A DNA stretch of 64,000 nucleotides from Natronosporangium hydrolyticum (GTDB lineage Bacteria > Actinomycetota > Actinomycetes > Mycobacteriales > Micromonosporaceae): positions 1,736,001 through 1,800,000 of the forward strand of contig NZ_CP070499.1 in the NCBI RefSeq assembly GCF_016925615.1. The letters run 5' to 3'. Shown here piece by piece: positions 54,413 through 62,661 of the stretch. The position numbers were made by a program, and so were the translations under genes. Within the stretch, counting starts at the first letter, position 1. Each line of letters begins with the position of its first letter. Below the pieces are notes generated by a model. The model was not told the DNA's origin. It ran no database searches and was given only the letters and a program-made list of their open reading frames with translations.

Positions 54413-55063
54413 ATGGCGACCATCATCGTCCGGCAGTACCAGCGCGCGGTTCGGCTGGTCGACGGCGAGGCCCGCGAGGTCCTGGCGCCGGGCCGGTACC
54501 GCTACCGGCCGCCCCGCACCGAGATCCTGCCGGTTGACCTCCGATCGCAGCTGCTGACCGTATCCGGGCAGGAGGTGCTCACCGCGGACGGGGTCGCGGT
54601 ACGGGTGACCGTGGTGCTCCGGATCGCGGTCAGTGACCCGGTCACCCACCTGACCGTCAGCCAGCAGCCGACCGACGAGGTCTACACCGCCGCCCAGCAC
54701 TCCGTGCGCGCCGCGGTCACTGAGCTGACCCTGGAGGCGCTGCTGGCGGCCCGGGCAAGCCTCGGCCCGCAGCTGGTGCCGGAGGTGGCGGCGGCGGGGG
54801 AGCGGGTGGGGTTGACGGTCGACCAGGTCAGCCTCCGTGACGTGATGCTCCCTGGTGAGCTGCGCCGTGCGTACGCGCAGACGGTGCTCGCCCGCGAGCA
54901 GGGTCGGGCGGAGCTGGAACGGGCCCGGGCGGAGACGGCGGCACTGCGGTCGATGGCGAACTCCGCCAAGCTGCTGGAGCAGCACCCGGCGCTGCTGCGG
55001 CTGCGGACCCTCCAGGTGGCCGAGCAGGCCGGCACCGAGCTGCGGCTGACCGTCGGCGACTAG
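54413..55063 (+). CDS. SPFH/band-7 (slipin-like) protein
   Basis: A 216-residue protein with a compact SPFH domain ([21 protein letters not shown], then [20 protein letters not shown]) and a C-terminal helix with [22 protein letters not shown] as coiled coil. No N-terminal membrane anchor is visible, unlike stomatins, so membrane binding would be peripheral or absent. GGAAGGGAG is directly upstream of the ATG. The frame is open well upstream but without a plausible start. Role unknown; the family organises membrane microdomains. Confidence 0.85.
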   Translation: MATIIVRQYQRAVRLVDGEAREVLAPGRYRYRPPRTEILPVDLRSQLLTVSGQEVLTADGVAVRVTVVLRIAVSDPVTHLTVSQQPTDEVYTAAQHSVRAAVTELTLEALLAARASLGPQLVPEVAAAGERVGLTVDQVSLRDVMLPGELRRAYAQTVLAREQGRAELERARAETAALRSMANSAKLLEQHPALLRLRTLQVAEQAGTELRLTVGD

Positions 55064-55093
55064 GGCGGCCCGCCCCGCCCGTACCATGGCGGG

Positions 55094-56125
55094 GTGAGTC
55101 GACCCGTGGATCTGCGCAGCGACACCGTGACCCGGCCGACCCCGGCGATGCGTGAGGCGATGGCGCAGGCCGAGGTCGGCGACGACGTCTACGGCGAAGA
55201 CCCGTCCCTTGGCGCGCTGGAGGCGGCGGCGGCGATCCGGTTCGGCCAGGAGGCGGCGCTGTTCACCCCTAGCGGGGTGATGGCGAACCAGATCGCGCTG
55301 CAGCTGTTGGTCTCGCCGGGGCAGGAGCTGCTCTGCGACGCCGACGCCCACGTGGTCACCTACGAGGGCGGCGCCGCCGCGGTGCACGGTGGGATCTCCA
55401 CCCGCACCTGGCAGCCGGCCGGGGCCGCGATCGACGTGGCGGCGGTGGCGGGCATGATCCGGCCCGACGGTTTCCACGCGGTGCCGACCGCCGCGATCGC
55501 GGTGGAGCAGACCCACAACCGGTCCGGCGGCACCGTCATCCCGTTCGACACCCTGCGGGCGCTGCGGGTGGTCACCGAGGAGCACGGCGTCGGCCTGCAC
55601 TGCGACGGCGCCCGGATCTGGCACGCGCACATCGCCGACGGGGTGCCGCTGGCGGATTACGGGCAGCAGTTCGACACCCTCTCGGTGTGCCTGTCCAAAG
55701 GGCTGGGGGCGCCGGTCGGGTCGTTGGTGATCTCCTCAGCGGAGCGGATCGCCCGGGCCCGCACGATACGGGCCCGGATGGGCGGGGCGATGCGCCAGGC
55801 GGGGGTGCTGGCCGCCGCCGGGCAGTACGCATTGGAGCACCACGTCGCCCGGCTCGCCGACGACCATGACCGGGCAGCCCGGCTGGCGGCGGCGCTGGCC
55901 CCCAGCGGGGTGGTGGATCCGGCGGCGGTGCGCACTAACATCGTGGCGCTGGACCTGACCAAGGCGCCGCTCGACGGCCCGTCGTTGGGGGCGGCGGCCC
56001 GGGAGCAGGGGGTGCTCGTCTCCGTGTTGGGTCCGCGGTTCGGCCGGCTCGTCACCCACCTCGACGTGACCGACGCCGACCTCGACCGCGCCATCGACGT
56101 GCTGCTGCCGCTGCTAACCCGGTAA
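55094..56125 (+). CDS. ltaE: Low-specificity L-threonine aldolase
   Basis: PLP enzyme splitting L-threonine to glycine and acetaldehyde. The N-terminus has the family opening [12 protein letters not shown] and GDDVYGEDP; the PLP lysine is in [22 protein letters not shown] and LHCDGARIW are also present. 343 residues, GTG start. It lies 30 bp after the SPFH gene and converges on the LysR gene. Confidence 0.93.
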   Translation: MSRPVDLRSDTVTRPTPAMREAMAQAEVGDDVYGEDPSLGALEAAAAIRFGQEAALFTPSGVMANQIALQLLVSPGQELLCDADAHVVTYEGGAAAVHGGISTRTWQPAGAAIDVAAVAGMIRPDGFHAVPTAAIAVEQTHNRSGGTVIPFDTLRALRVVTEEHGVGLHCDGARIWHAHIADGVPLADYGQQFDTLSVCLSKGLGAPVGSLVISSAERIARARTIRARMGGAMRQAGVLAAAGQYALEHHVARLADDHDRAARLAAALAPSGVVDPAAVRTNIVALDLTKAPLDGPSLGAAAREQGVLVSVLGPRFGRLVTHLDVTDADLDRAIDVLLPLLTR

Positions 56126-56144
56126 GCGGTGCGATAGGCCCTCA

Positions 56145-56993
56145 TCACAGGGCGGTCGCGGTGCGGACCAGACCGGCGATGGCCCGGGAGCGGCTGTGCG
56201 GTAGCCAGGCGAGCACGGTCGTGACGTGCGGTGCGTCGGTCAGCGGTACGGCGGTGTGTGCGTTCCACAACCAGGCCCGGGAGGAGGCGCAGAGGACGGC
56301 CATGGTGTGCCCGAGGGCGATCAGCTGGGCCAGTTGCGACTGGTCGTGGATCTCGGGACCCGGGCCGGGTTCATAGGTGCCGTCCTGCCGGGGCCAGCGG
56401 GCCACCGGCAGATCCGGCACGTCGCTGATCTCGGCCATGGTCAGCGACGTCCGCGCGGCGAGCGGATGCCCGGCGGGCAGGATGGCGATCTGCTGTTCGG
56501 TCAGCAAGTCTTCGGTGTCGAAGTCGGCGAGAGCGTCGAAGGGCCGCTGCATGAGCGCCACGTCGGCGCGGCCGTCGCGCAACATCGGCCCCTGCTCTCC
56601 CATGCGGCACAGCACGACCTCGATCTCGGCAGCGTCCGGGGCGGCGGCGTGTGCGTCGAGCAGCTTCCGCAACAGGTCGTGACCCGCACCGGCCTTCGTC
56701 ACCAGCACCAGCCGATTCCCGGCCGACGCGGCGCGGCGGGTACGTCGGGTGGCTGCGGCGGCCGCGTCGAGGATGTCACGCGCCTCGTCGAGCAGCGTCT
56801 TGCCCGCGCCGGTGAGGGCGACCCCTCGGCGGCTACGGTCGAAAAGGGTGACCCCGAGGCGCCGTTCGAGCTGCTGGATCGCCCGGGACAGCGGCGGCTG
56901 GGCGATGCCGAGCCGCTCGGCCGCCCGGCTGAAGTGCAGTTCCTCGGCGACCGTGACGAAGTATCTCAGCTCGCGGGTCTCTAGCGTGTCCAC
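56145..56993 (-). CDS. LysR-family transcriptional regulator
   Basis: A 282-residue regulator starting VDTLETRELRYFVTVAEELH, with the classic LysR helix-turn-helix (SRAAERLGIAQPPLSRAIQQ) and a periplasmic-binding-like effector domain. The frame is open 16 codons upstream, but the GTG at 56993 fits the family's length. It is divergent from the adjacent SDR gene (92 bp between starts), the common arrangement in which a LysR protein controls its neighbour. Confidence 0.9.
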   Translation of the reverse strand: MDTLETRELRYFVTVAEELHFSRAAERLGIAQPPLSRAIQQLERRLGVTLFDRSRRGVALTGAGKTLLDEARDILDAAAAATRRTRRAASAGNRLVLVTKAGAGHDLLRKLLDAHAAAPDAAEIEVVLCRMGEQGPMLRDGRADVALMQRPFDALADFDTEDLLTEQQIAILPAGHPLAARTSLTMAEISDVPDLPVARWPRQDGTYEPGPGPEIHDQSQLAQLIALGHTMAVLCASSRAWLWNAHTAVPLTDAPHVTTVLAWLPHSRSRAIAGLVRTATAL

Positions 56994-57085
56994 CAGACCA
57001 CGATACTGCGGTGATACCGGCCGGGTATGACAGCGCACCAACCTGGTGTAACGAGGTCACCCACCGCCGCGCCACCATCGCAGTC

Positions 57086-57820
57086 ATGACCGACACAAAG
57101 ACCGCGCTGGTGACCGGCGCGAACAAGGGACTCGGATTTGAGATCGCGGCAGGGCTCGGCGCCCGGGGCTACCGGGTGGCGGTGGGCGCCCGCGACCAGG
57201 CCAGGGGAGAGACGGCCGTCAAGACGCTGGCCGACGCCGGAGTGGACGCGTACGCGGTGCCGCTCGACGTCACCAGCGACCACAGCGTCACCGAGGCCGC
57301 GCGCCTGATCGAACACCGGGGCGGCGGGCTGGACGTCCTGGTCAACAACGCTGGCATCGCCGGTGAGACCGGACCGGGGTGGGGGCAGGACCCGACCACC
57401 CTCGACCTCGATGTCGTCCGCGCCGTCGTGGACACCAACGTCTACGGCGTGATCCGGGTGACCAACGCGATGCTACCGCTGCTGCGGCGCTCCGACTCTC
57501 CCCGCATCGTCAACATCTCCAGCAGCGTCGGGTCGATGACCTGGCAGAGCGACCCGGAGATCGAGGTCGGACCGATCATGGCGGCCTACTCGCCGACCAA
57601 GTCCTACCTCAACGCCGTCACCGTGCACTACGCGCGACAGTTCGCCGGCACCAACATCCTCATCAACGCCGCCTGCCCGGGCCTGGTCGCGACCGACTTC
57701 ACCGGCTTCTACGGGCGCCCACCGCAGGAGGCCGCGGCGACCGCGATCCGGCTCGCCACGCTGCCCGACGGTGGCCCGACCGGCTCATTCGTCAACGACG
57801 ACGGCGTCATCCCCTGGTGA
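57086..57820 (+). CDS. Short-chain dehydrogenase/reductase
   Basis: A 244-residue NAD(P)-dependent oxidoreductase with cofactor motif TGANKGLG, NNAG, the catalytic Ser in VNISSSVGS and Y-x3-K in YSPTKSY. It resembles the carbonyl-reductase-like group. ATG at 57086 is chosen because the Rossmann fold starts five residues later; the open frame upstream overlaps the divergent promoter. Control by the LysR gene is likely. Confidence 0.9.
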   Translation: MTDTKTALVTGANKGLGFEIAAGLGARGYRVAVGARDQARGETAVKTLADAGVDAYAVPLDVTSDHSVTEAARLIEHRGGGLDVLVNNAGIAGETGPGWGQDPTTLDLDVVRAVVDTNVYGVIRVTNAMLPLLRRSDSPRIVNISSSVGSMTWQSDPEIEVGPIMAAYSPTKSYLNAVTVHYARQFAGTNILINAACPGLVATDFTGFYGRPPQEAAATAIRLATLPDGGPTGSFVNDDGVIPW

Positions 57821-57902
57821 CGCCGTATCGCCGTCATCCTGACGGGTAGCCCGGGCTCGTCAGGGCCTCGCAGGCGGCGGAGACGGGTGCGAAGCCCCGC
57901 AG

Positions 57903-58175
57903 GTCGCCGGCGCGGCCCTCACCCAGTTTCTGATCGGCCTGACCAAGGCACTCGGACGCGAACTAGGTCCCGGGCCATCGCAGTGAACCTGGTGAACCCG
58001 GGCGCGACCGACACCGAACTGAACCCGGCCGACGGTCCCAACGCAGACACGATCAACGGGTTCACCGCACGCAGCACCAGCCGATGTCGCCGCCGCTGTG
58101 GCCTTCCTCGCCAGCCCCGACGGGCGGTACGTCACCGGCGCGACCGTCAACGTCGACGGCGGTTTCACCATCTGA
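57903..58175 (+). pseudogene. Frameshifted C-terminal remnant of a second SDR gene
   Basis: Three reading frames together spell the C-terminal 90 residues of an SDR: LTQFLIGLTKALGRELGP, then RAIAVNLVNPGATDTEL, then DVAAAVAFLASPDGRYVTGA with NVDGGF and a TGA at 58173-58175. Frameshifts lie near 57968-57974 and 58076-58084. The nucleotide-binding half is missing. It immediately follows the intact SDR gene and marks the left edge of the decayed region. Confidence 0.8.
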
Positions 58176-58214
58176 TCATCGATCTACAGGTGCGCACCGT
58201 ACGCCCCAGCGGCG

Positions 58215-58296
58215 ATCTTGGAGAGTTAGTGTTCGCAGCGAACACTAACTCTCCAAGATTGACTCTCCTCGCGGCCGAGCCGGCGAACTGAGGTGG
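58215..58296. repeat. 82-bp hairpin repeat, copy 1
   Basis: It begins with a perfect 21-bp inverted repeat (58215-58235 and 58239-58259) around a CAG loop, followed by a 37-bp tail (GACTCTCCTCGCGGCC...). The same 82 bases recur at 61629-61710 with about 8 differences and no gaps. It sits between the SDR remnant and the truncated phosphotransferase-like gene. Confidence 0.85.
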
Positions 58297-58552
58297 TTGT
58301 CCACCTCCAGGACATAGACGACATCCTGGTGGACCACATCTCCGGCCCGACGCTGATCCCGCCGTCCGCGGCGAAGGTGATGCCAGCGTCGGTTTCCTGC
58401 ATGGACACGGGCATCAAGCCGAGCAACGTGTCGACCCCGACCGCGAGCCACGGATCAGGCAGTACGGCCTGCAGGCACCGGGCAATTCCAGACCTACCTG
58501 AGCTCGATCCGCCGTTCAGCACGATCACACGAGTTGCAACCTGCCCACGCAT
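58297..58552 (-). pseudogene. Truncated chloramphenicol-phosphotransferase-like gene
   Basis: The 5' part encodes the start of a CPT-family P-loop kinase: [19 protein letters not shown] (Walker A GGSSSGRS) and [10 protein letters not shown], up to [11 protein letters not shown]. After that the frame leaves the family and runs into the 82-bp repeat, so about two thirds of the gene is gone. Its ATG overlaps the stop of the methyltransferase (TAATG), suggesting it was once translated in the same operon. Confidence 0.75.
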
Positions 58553-59214
58553 TACTCGCTGCCCGCGACTAGCATGTATCCCTCGGCATCGGGGTCGAAA
58601 GTGGTGGTCTGGACCGTGAGCCCGACGCTGTGCAACTGCTCCACGAGTTCCTCGTACCGGAACGGCCAGCAGGACAACCGCTCCGAGCAGGTTTGGAGCG
58701 ACCCGTCCGGCTCGAGCTGTGCGACAGCAATCTCCAAGGAGTGCTCCTGCTCCCAGCGTTGCTCGATCTGCCAGTTGTAGATGACGACCGCATCGCGGCC
58801 GTTGCGGCGGATGATTCGATCACGGATGTCGAGCCGGGAGCCGCCAGCGCGCACGAGCTCCCGCGTGCGTGACGTCAGCACGAGGCGTCCGCCGCGATTG
58901 AGGAGCCGCGACATCGAGGCCAACGCGGTCAACCGCCCGGTCGAGCCTTGCGCGTGATGGAGCGAGTTGCCCACGCAGAACACCACGTCAAAGGTCGAGG
59001 CATCGAGATGGTCGGGCAACTCATCCCAGCTGACGTGCAGTGTCTGAAGCGGAACACCCGCTTCGTCTGCGAGTTGCCGGGTCCGGTGGATCATCCCCAG
59101 GCTCGCGTCCGCCGCGACCACGTCCAGGCCGAGACCGGCGAGCCCAACCGCGAGCTGGCCGGTCCCAGATGCGCAGTCGAGGACGCGCGCCCCATACCCA
59201 GCCACCGCGATCAC
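58552..59214 (-). CDS. SAM-dependent methyltransferase, N-terminally truncated
   Basis: A class I methyltransferase with motif [16 protein letters not shown], acidic ADAS at the end of strand 2, [13 protein letters not shown] and a C-terminal half resembling glycine/sarcosine-type N-methyltransferases. About 45 residues normally ahead of motif I are missing; instead the frame runs back into the upstream GNAT gene. GTG codons at 59214 and 59205 are possible starts. The second has GGAGGTGATC at ideal distance, so the shortened protein may still be made, though probably not active. Confidence 0.65.
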   Translation of the reverse strand: MIAVAGYGARVLDCASGTGQLAVGLAGLGLDVVAADASLGMIHRTRQLADEAGVPLQTLHVSWDELPDHLDASTFDVVFCVGNSLHHAQGSTGRLTALASMSRLLNRGGRLVLTSRTRELVRAGGSRLDIRDRIIRRNGRDAVVIYNWQIEQRWEQEHSLEIAVAQLEPDGSLQTCSERLSCWPFRYEELVEQLHSVGLTVQTTTFDPDAEGYMLVAGSE

Positions 59215-59230
59215 CTCCGTCGACTCGAAT
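59197..59230 (-). repeat. 34-bp element with full Shine-Dalgarno and GTG, copy 1
   Basis: On the minus strand this segment reads GGAGGTGATC then GCG and GTGGCTGG. GGAGGTGATC is complementary to all ten bases of the 16S rRNA 3' end. The same 34 bases occur at 62628-62661 with three differences. Here it sits exactly at the junction between the GNAT gene and the beheaded methyltransferase. Confidence 0.7.
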
Positions 59231-59233
59231 GTC

Positions 59234-59809
59234 TCAACTGGGCGTGATGGCCAGCCATTGCTCGCGAGTGATCGCGTACTCGACCTCGCCCTGATCGCTC
59301 CCGGGCAGCGGGTCGTCGAAGTCCAGCTGAAAGGTGCGAACATGGCGCAAGCCGACCGACGCCATCGTGGCCCGCGACGCCTGGTTCACTGCCATTGTCT
59401 CGGCGAAGATCCGGTGCAGTTCGAGTTCCTCGAACCCGTGCCGGACCAGTTCGCGGGCGCCTTCGCTGGCCAGACCCTGACGCCAGTACCGGCGCAGCAG
59501 GCGGTAACCCAGCGTCGCCTGACCGTCGAGCGGGCCCTGGTCGGTGCGGTGCGGCGGGCCCAGAATCCACCAGCCGACGAAGGCCTCGTCGACGAACCCT
59601 GCCCAGAAGCCAAGCCCACAAACCGAGGTCGCGGCGGCCAGCCGCCGTTGATGAAGCTCCTCTACCTCCGCACGTCCCCGCGGCCGGCCCAGGTAGCGCA
59701 TCACCTCTGGGTCAGCATCCAACTCGACCTCATAGTCCAGATGGTCGTCACATAGCGGTACGAGTCGAATCCGCGGAGTCCGCAGTGTCGCCTGGGCCAT
59801 GACAGGCAT
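59234..59809 (-). CDS. GNAT-family N-acetyltransferase (RimJ/RimL type)
   Basis: A 191-residue acetyltransferase: TPRIRLVPLCDDHLD at the N-terminus, LGYRLLRRYWRQGLASEGAR with the acetyl-CoA loop (Q/R-x-x-G-x-A/G), and ELHRIFAETMAVNQASRATM with VGL typical of ribosomal-protein-acetyltransferase-like GNATs. A Met three codons in is an alternative start. The gene appears intact and its stop lies 20 bp before the methyltransferase frame. Confidence 0.87.
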   Translation of the reverse strand: MPVMAQATLRTPRIRLVPLCDDHLDYEVELDADPEVMRYLGRPRGRAEVEELHQRRLAAATSVCGLGFWAGFVDEAFVGWWILGPPHRTDQGPLDGQATLGYRLLRRYWRQGLASEGARELVRHGFEELELHRIFAETMAVNQASRATMASVGLRHVRTFQLDFDDPLPGSDQGEVEYAITREQWLAITPS

Positions 59810-59937
59810 ACTGGCTTCAGCAGACGTCCCGGCTCAAGCAGATTACTCCTCCGATTCCACCCGATGCACTGGATCACTTTGCCGAACTGCTTCATCTCGG
59901 CGACGGCCGTCCTGCCGCAACCGCCCTCGCCGAGAGA

Positions 59938-60089
59938 TCGAGGTGTCGCCAGTCCACGTCGGCTATGGGTAGCTCACGGCTGTGGAACGTCGCCGCTACG
60001 CGGTGCCGGCCGCGCAGGGCTTGCCGGATGACCTCGCTTCCGAGAAAGCCGCTGCCGCCGAGCACCAGGAGATCCATCCAGCTAACGTA
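59938..60089 (-). pseudogene. 5' fragment of the RmlD-like epimerase gene (cassette copy A)
   Basis: 152 bp matches 63468-63619 with only about five substitutions and no gap. It encodes MDLLVLGGSGFLGSEVIRQA to WRHLDL, the first 47 residues of the intact epimerase gene at 62777-63607, and then breaks off. The remaining 230 codons are absent. It lies downstream of the membrane-protein gene on the same strand, the place the whole gene should occupy. Confidence 0.88.
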
Positions 60090-60171
60090 CGGCAGATCGA
60101 TCGGTTCAACGCCGACCTGCTCGGCGCGGGCTTCGTGACACTGCACCGGTACACCCGACCGGAACCCAATA

Positions 60172-61032
60172 TTACGAGCCGCCGGCTCCGGCAGGTGAGT
60201 CGAGTTGCTGGATTAGCAGCGCGATCGTGGTGTTCACCTGCTCGCGATCGTAGCCACGAAGGGCTGTCGGAAAACTGAGCGACCGCAGCTTCCCTGCGGC
60301 CGCCAGGCGGGTCGTGTCATCCTCGGCTGTGATAGCCGCGATCGCCTCGCTTACGGCTGCATCGACCTCGGCTTGTCGATATCCACGCAGAACCACAGCG
60401 AAGGACGGCCGCATGCTCGTAGACTTCCCAAGTCCATCAGAGGTAGAAACCATGGACGGTGTCGAATCCCGATATTCAAGGGCTGTGCCGGGTGGTGAGC
60501 GACGGGGTTTGGAGGCGGGAAGCGCCAGCAGACACGCGATCGTCGCGACAAGACCCCATAGCCCGACGCCCATATGGTGAGCGATCAATCTAAAGCCGTC
60601 GCTGCCCCCTCCGGTGTCAGTAGCCACCAGCATCGGTTGCTCCGGGTCGGCATACACCAACACTTGATCGCCGACGGCGAGCCTGCTCACCGAGTCGGTT
60701 TCGCTCCACAGCACCTCCGTAACGTACTCCGTACCATCCACGGAGTACGTTACGGTTGCCCGCTGCGCACTGATAGAGGTGGCCCTGAGTGTGGTTAGAA
60801 GCCAAGGTTTCTCCACCGCGAGAGCGTCTGCCACGATAGGCGTGCCGGTCGTGACACGCCTTTCCAGTCGTTCGTCCACCGCATTCTCTGCCGCCTGGTA
60901 GGCCGCGCCACCAACCAAGAGGGCGAGGACCCAGCTGGCGCCGACGGCCACCCGCCTTCTTGTTACGGACCCCTGCCGATTCCTGCCCCATTTCATCGAA
61001 TTCACTCGACCGCCGACAGCTTCTTCACTCAT
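60172..61032 (-). CDS. Membrane protein with DUF3592-like domain and two DivIVA-type motifs
   Basis: A 286-residue protein. A transmembrane helix near residues 25-45 (VGASWVLALLVGGAAYQAA) is followed by an extracytoplasmic stretch with the DUF3592 pattern (TVTYSVDGTEYVTEV, then VGDQVLVYADPEQPML), a second helix (LWGLVATIACLLALP) and a cytoplasmic C-terminus. This ends in two related motifs, FAVVLRGYRQAEVDAAV and FPTALRGYDREQVNTTI, matching the F.....RGY...VD signature of DivIVA/Wag31 proteins. Start at 61032; MKWGRN twelve codons later is possible. It sits 14 bp after the DUF6985-like gene. Confidence 0.78.
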   Translation of the reverse strand: MSEEAVGGRVNSMKWGRNRQGSVTRRRVAVGASWVLALLVGGAAYQAAENAVDERLERRVTTGTPIVADALAVEKPWLLTTLRATSISAQRATVTYSVDGTEYVTEVLWSETDSVSRLAVGDQVLVYADPEQPMLVATDTGGGSDGFRLIAHHMGVGLWGLVATIACLLALPASKPRRSPPGTALEYRDSTPSMVSTSDGLGKSTSMRPSFAVVLRGYRQAEVDAAVSEAIAAITAEDDTTRLAAAGKLRSLSFPTALRGYDREQVNTTIALLIQQLDSPAGAGGS

Positions 61033-61045
61033 GTGTCCGCCGGGT

Positions 61046-61579
61046 TCAACGGCTTCGGTAGACGACACCATCGAGCGTGTCGTCGGCGAAGGCGGCCGAA
61101 TTGGTGAGATGGCCATCGTACGGACCGACCTTGGTCACTTCAGCACCATCGCGGAAGACGATCTGCAGGCCGTGCTCCGGCTCCCAGGCACACTCACACT
61201 CGATCGAGACGTAGACCCGCTGATCGCCACTCGGATCGCGACTAACGATGGGCTCGTCGCCGAACCGGACGTACTCAAGGACACTGCTCGGATCATCGAT
61301 GTGGACGTACCACTCATCGTCGCCGTCCGCCAGGACGTCGCTCATAACGTCGCAATAGTAGGCGAAGATCGACCGCGCGGCCTTGTCCAAGGCCGAACGG
61401 CCGAGCGAGAGAAAGCTGCGGATTGCGTCGTGAAAATCTTCTTGCGCCGGATCGTCGTCGTAGCCGTCGACCACGATCTGGCGCGGTGTGCCACCCAACA
61501 CCGGTACTGGCAACGGCGCACTGCGGTACCAGCCCAGCTCAGCATCCTCGACGACCGCACCAAGCCCAGGGATCTGCAT
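61046..61579 (-). CDS. DUF6985-like protein
   Basis: A 177-residue soluble acidic protein starting MQIPGLGAVVEDAELGWYRS. Conserved-looking segments are LGGTPRQIVVDGYDDDPAQ, the helical IFAYYCDVMSDVL, and CECAWEPEHGLQIVFRDG with VGPYDGHLTNS near the end. I believe this matches proteins labelled DUF6985, but could not check. No function is established; it has the size and acidity of stand-alone accessory or immunity proteins. The same gene recurs in broken form at 63684-64000. Confidence 0.75.
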   Translation of the reverse strand: MQIPGLGAVVEDAELGWYRSAPLPVPVLGGTPRQIVVDGYDDDPAQEDFHDAIRSFLSLGRSALDKAARSIFAYYCDVMSDVLADGDDEWYVHIDDPSSVLEYVRFGDEPIVSRDPSGDQRVYVSIECECAWEPEHGLQIVFRDGAEVTKVGPYDGHLTNSAAFADDTLDGVVYRSR

Positions 61580-61628
61580 GCCCGCTACCGTAGCGTCGTG
61601 ACGTGCCCCGGCGCTGTCGTCGGCAGCA

Positions 61629-61710
61629 ATCTTGGAGATTTGCTGTTCGCAGCGAACACCAACTCTCCAAGATTGACCCTCTTAGCGGCCGAGCCGGCAA
61701 ACTGAGGTGG
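61629..61710. repeat. 82-bp hairpin repeat, copy 2
   Basis: About 90% identical to 58215-58296, ungapped. The inverted repeat retains 19 of 21 pairs around the CAG loop, and the GCGGCCGAGCCGGC tail is kept. It lies 49 bp upstream of the DUF6985-like gene. The flanks (61580-61628, 61711-61890) hold no recognisable gene. Confidence 0.85.
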
Positions 61711-61890
61711 TCGTCCCCATGACGATGGCTTCCCTCGGGCAGGCCAGGCGCCGCAGCGCGCTCGCTCACGCGAGGGGCGAAGCGACAATCGCTGCTCAGC
61801 CCGCCATCGAACGTCCGGGGCGAAGTGTGCTATGTGGGCATGCGGGGGATGCGGGCGGCGCGCAGCCATTGACTGCATTGGAAGACGAGG

Positions 61891-62019
61891 TTCCTGGCCC
61901 AGTGGGCCGATGGGCGTCGGCTCGTCTGGCTCGACGACGAAATCGCCGACGCTGACCGGCTATTGGGTCCGAACTCTGGACTCCGCCGATGGGCGAAGAC
62001 ACTGGCGGACTCTCCCTGA
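61891..62019 (+). pseudogene. C-terminal remnant of a HAD-type domain gene
   Basis: The frame FLAQWADGRRLVWLDDEIAD continues with ADRLLGP to a TGA at 62017-62019. GR.LVW.DDE is characteristic of the C-terminal part of HAD-fold proteins of the HAD_SAK_2 kind. No matching N-terminal half is seen in any frame upstream, so this is read as a 42-codon gene fragment. Confidence 0.55.
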
Positions 62020-62065
62020 CTGACTGCTCGACAGCGTGCCGAGCGTCGCGGGGGACGGACGTTCG

Positions 62066-62455
62066 CTAGCGCTCCTCAAAGAACTCCCATTGGATGTGGT
62101 CTGGATCTCGAAACGTGATCATGGCGGCTTCGCCTGCGCGATCAAGATGGATACCGTCAGTCTCAGCGCCGAGGTCGTTCAGTACCTTCAGGATCGCCTC
62201 AAGCTCCTCGCGGCTGGACACTCCGATCGCCACATGATCCAGGCCAATGCGTTTCTCGCTGAACTGATCGCCCTCGGGCGTACCCGGCAGTGGCGGGCGA
62301 AGGACCAGCCGGGCGGCCGCGTCGCCGATGCGGAAGCGTAGCTTCCTTCCAGGAACTTCCTGGTCAACGACGAAGCCGGGGAGAGCTTCGTAGAATCGGC
62401 GCGATCGCTGGAGATCACTGACGTTAAGCGTGACATGATGAAAGCCGCGAACCAT
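62066..62455 (-). CDS. VOC (glyoxalase/bleomycin-resistance) family protein
   Basis: A 129-residue protein with the paired beta-alpha-beta-beta-beta fold of the vicinal oxygen chelate family: MVRGFHHVTLNVSDLQRSRR opens module 1, RIGLDHVAIGVSSREELEAI opens module 2, and FRDPDHIQWEFFEE closes it. Candidate metal ligands are His in FHHVTL, His in LDHVAI and Glu in QWEFF. The Met at 62455 starts the fold. It appears intact amid fragments. Substrate unknown. Confidence 0.85.
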   Translation of the reverse strand: MVRGFHHVTLNVSDLQRSRRFYEALPGFVVDQEVPGRKLRFRIGDAAARLVLRPPLPGTPEGDQFSEKRIGLDHVAIGVSSREELEAILKVLNDLGAETDGIHLDRAGEAAMITFRDPDHIQWEFFEER

Positions 62456-62469
62456 GAGGAAGACCATAG

Positions 62470-62562
62470 TTGGCTGCGGTCGACGGCCCGGACGGATCAG
62501 GCAGGACCACCTTCGCCGATGAACTCGCCGCAGCCGTCCGCTGGCGCGGTCGTGCCGCGACT
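62470..62562 (+). pseudogene. P-loop fragment of a uridine-kinase-like gene
   Basis: The plus-strand frame reads LAAVDGPDGSGRTTFADELA then AAVRWRGRA, with an exact Walker A (GPDGSGRT) in the context typical of actinobacterial uridine-kinase-like proteins. Sequence beyond about 62562 leaves the family, so only some 30 codons of the 5' region remain. No start codon is associated. Confidence 0.6.
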
Positions 62563-62627
62563 GAGCCGGCCGGCGTCAACATGGCGTCCGGGATCAGCCA
62601 CTCATATACGTCGGGGAGCGCCCGATA

Positions 62628-62661
62628 ACCAGCCACCGCGATCACCTCCGCCAACTCGAAT
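62628..62661 (-). repeat. 34-bp element with full Shine-Dalgarno and GTG, copy 2
   Basis: Same element as 59197-59230, three differences. On the minus strand GGAGGTGATC is followed by GCG and GTGGCTGGTTATC, opening a frame VAGYRALPDVYEWLIPDAM that I cannot assign. The surrounding 62563-62776 stretch has no other recognisable content. Confidence 0.6.

Noticed and set aside
54179-55630. 483-codon leftward frame opposite SPFH and threonine aldolase genes
   Set aside because: Spans two real genes on the other strand and shows no domain.
59810-59937. Plus-strand frame with ALDHFAELLHLGDGRPAATA between the GNAT gene and the epimerase fragment
   Set aside because: Looks protein-like and may be the end of another broken gene, but it is too short to assign to any family.
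61711-61890. Plus-strand frame starting near 61707 after the second 82-bp repeat
   Set aside because: Arg/Ala-rich with no domain and no ribosome site; only the following HAD-like 42 codons look genuine.
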